A model generated the notes under the pieces. The model made no database searches and was not told the origin of the DNA. It was given only the letters and a program-made list of their open reading frames with translations. A DNA stretch of 6,952 nt from assembly GCA_050122535.1 (NCBI GenBank), contig JASFIT010000252.1:1-6952 (forward strand), written 5' to 3'. Origin of the DNA: JASFEQ01 sp050122535. Lineage in GTDB: Bacteria > Desulfobacterota > DSM-4660 > Desulfatiglandales > HGW-15. Position numbers and translations under genes: made by a program. Shown one piece after another: positions 6,235 through 6,952 of the stretch; the first letter of the stretch is position 1; each line of letters starts with the position of its first letter.

Positions 6235-6952
6235 ATGGCTTGGGATTGGGGAAAGTTACAACAGCAAAGACAGGGCAGAGGGGGTGGGCCTTCCCTCCAG
6301 GTGAACGACCTTCTCAACATATTCAAGGACTTGAAGGGCAAGGTCCCTGGGATATGGATTGTCGTCCTCATCATTATCGTTTTGTACCTCGGTTCCTCCA
6401 TCTTCTATACGGTCGGTGTGGATGAAGTGGGTGTGGTTCAGAGGTTCGGGAAGTTTACGAGGACGACTCAGCCGGGTCTCAATTTTAAACTTCCCAGGGG
6501 AATTGAAAAGGTCACCAAGGTAAAGGTGAGACGTGTCTATAAGGAAGAATTTGGGTTTCGTACCCTTGAGGCGGGAGTGCGAACCCGATATGCCGCTGGG
6601 TCTGCCTACCTGAACGAATCTCTCATGTTGACCGGAGACCTCAATGTGGCTGTAGTCCCATGGATTGTCCAGTACCGCATCAATGATCCTTATAAATTTC
6701 TCTTTAAGGTACGGAATGTCAGGCCCACCCTGCGGGATCTTACTGAGTCCACCATGCGCCTGGTGGTGGGAGACAGGAGCATCACTGAGGTGATCAACAA
6801 GAGAGAGGAGATCGCTGACCAGGCCGAGGTCCTGTTGCAAAAGGAGCTGGATGAGGCCGAGACAGGGATTAACGTGACCACCATTGAGATGCAGAAGACC
6901 AATGTGCCTCAACCCGTTGAGCCCTCCTTCAATGAAGTGAACCAGGCTATTC
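6235..6952 (+). CDS. hflK: FtsH modulator HflK, 3'-truncated by the window edge
   Basis: An SPFH-domain membrane protein that, with HflC, forms a large cage around FtsH hexamers and modulates their access to membrane substrates. The frame starts at ATG 6235 and is open for 239 codons to the window end. It begins MAWDWGKLQQ followed by a Gln/Arg/Gly-rich stretch (to about 18), the usual HflK N-terminus. One membrane helix spans about 39-57. The SPFH/band-7 domain starts at YTVGVDEVGVVQRFGKF (58-74), with the PGLNFKLP segment (80-87), the MLTGDLN motif (131-137) typical of HflK, the RINDPYKF strand, and a long helix from 180. The domain closes with VTTIEMQKTNVPQPVEPSFNEVN. About the last third is missing. 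hflC is expected next but lies outside. Its upstream region is the end of an IS1380 remnant, so its original promoter or operon link has probably been altered. The gene itself shows no damage in the visible part. Confidence 0.96.
   Translation, partial: MAWDWGKLQQQRQGRGGGPSLQVNDLLNIFKDLKGKVPGIWIVVLIIIVLYLGSSIFYTVGVDEVGVVQRFGKFTRTTQPGLNFKLPRGIEKVTKVKVRRVYKEEFGFRTLEAGVRTRYAAGSAYLNESLMLTGDLNVAVVPWIVQYRINDPYKFLFKVRNVRPTLRDLTESTMRLVVGDRSITEVINKREEIADQAEVLLQKELDEAETGINVTTIEMQKTNVPQPVEPSFNEVNQAI

Noticed and set aside
6256..6912. Minus-strand frame of 218 codons opposite hflK
   Set aside because: The plus strand here encodes a textbook HflK open to the window end, so the reverse frame is incidental.

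Overview
The window reads left to right on the + strand. It is most likely from a Desulfobacterota (former Deltaproteobacteria) genome or a close relative. The basis is indirect: a GroEL ending in Asp-Met-Tyr without the GGM tail, a groEL-ftsH-hflK set of proteostasis genes, moderate GC, and a lone protein (4746-5537) of a type I associate with that group. No rRNA or other decisive taxonomic marker is present.

Layout. Positions 1-1524 hold groEL, missing about its first 33 codons because the window starts inside the gene. ftsH (1550-3367, TTG start) follows after 25 bases and is complete and apparently intact. From 3368 to 4064 there is no intact gene of normal size. This stretch holds a short reading frame with a good ribosome binding site but an in-frame TGA at codon 5 (3427-3615), a GC-rich cluster of nested inverted repeats (about 3630-3699), and what looks like a B12-binding radical SAM gene reduced to its first ~25 codons plus a possible tail (3770-3951). 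Two intact genes of unknown function follow (4065-4661 and 4746-5537). At 5617-6000 the first ~27 codons of a slipin/stomatin-like membrane protein run in frame into the C-terminal part of an IS1380-family transposase. The IS remnant continues as non-coding sequence to a probable right end at 6216. Immediately after it, hflK starts at 6235 and runs off the window end. It is an open frame of 239 codons with no stop in the window.

How the genes relate. GroEL is the cytosolic chaperonin. FtsH is the membrane AAA+ zinc protease. HflK, normally with HflC, forms the SPFH-domain membrane assembly that encloses and modulates FtsH. A slipin would be another SPFH protein. The locus therefore looks like a protein and membrane quality-control neighbourhood that has been partly broken up by an insertion sequence and by deletions. 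The two unknown genes between ftsH and hflK sit in this context, but nothing in their sequences ties them to FtsH.

I see no CRISPR array, tRNA, rRNA or clear phage module, and no convincing new multi-gene system. The best leads are the slipin/IS1380 chimera beside hflK, the TGA-interrupted small frame, the inverted-repeat cluster, and the two unknown proteins.
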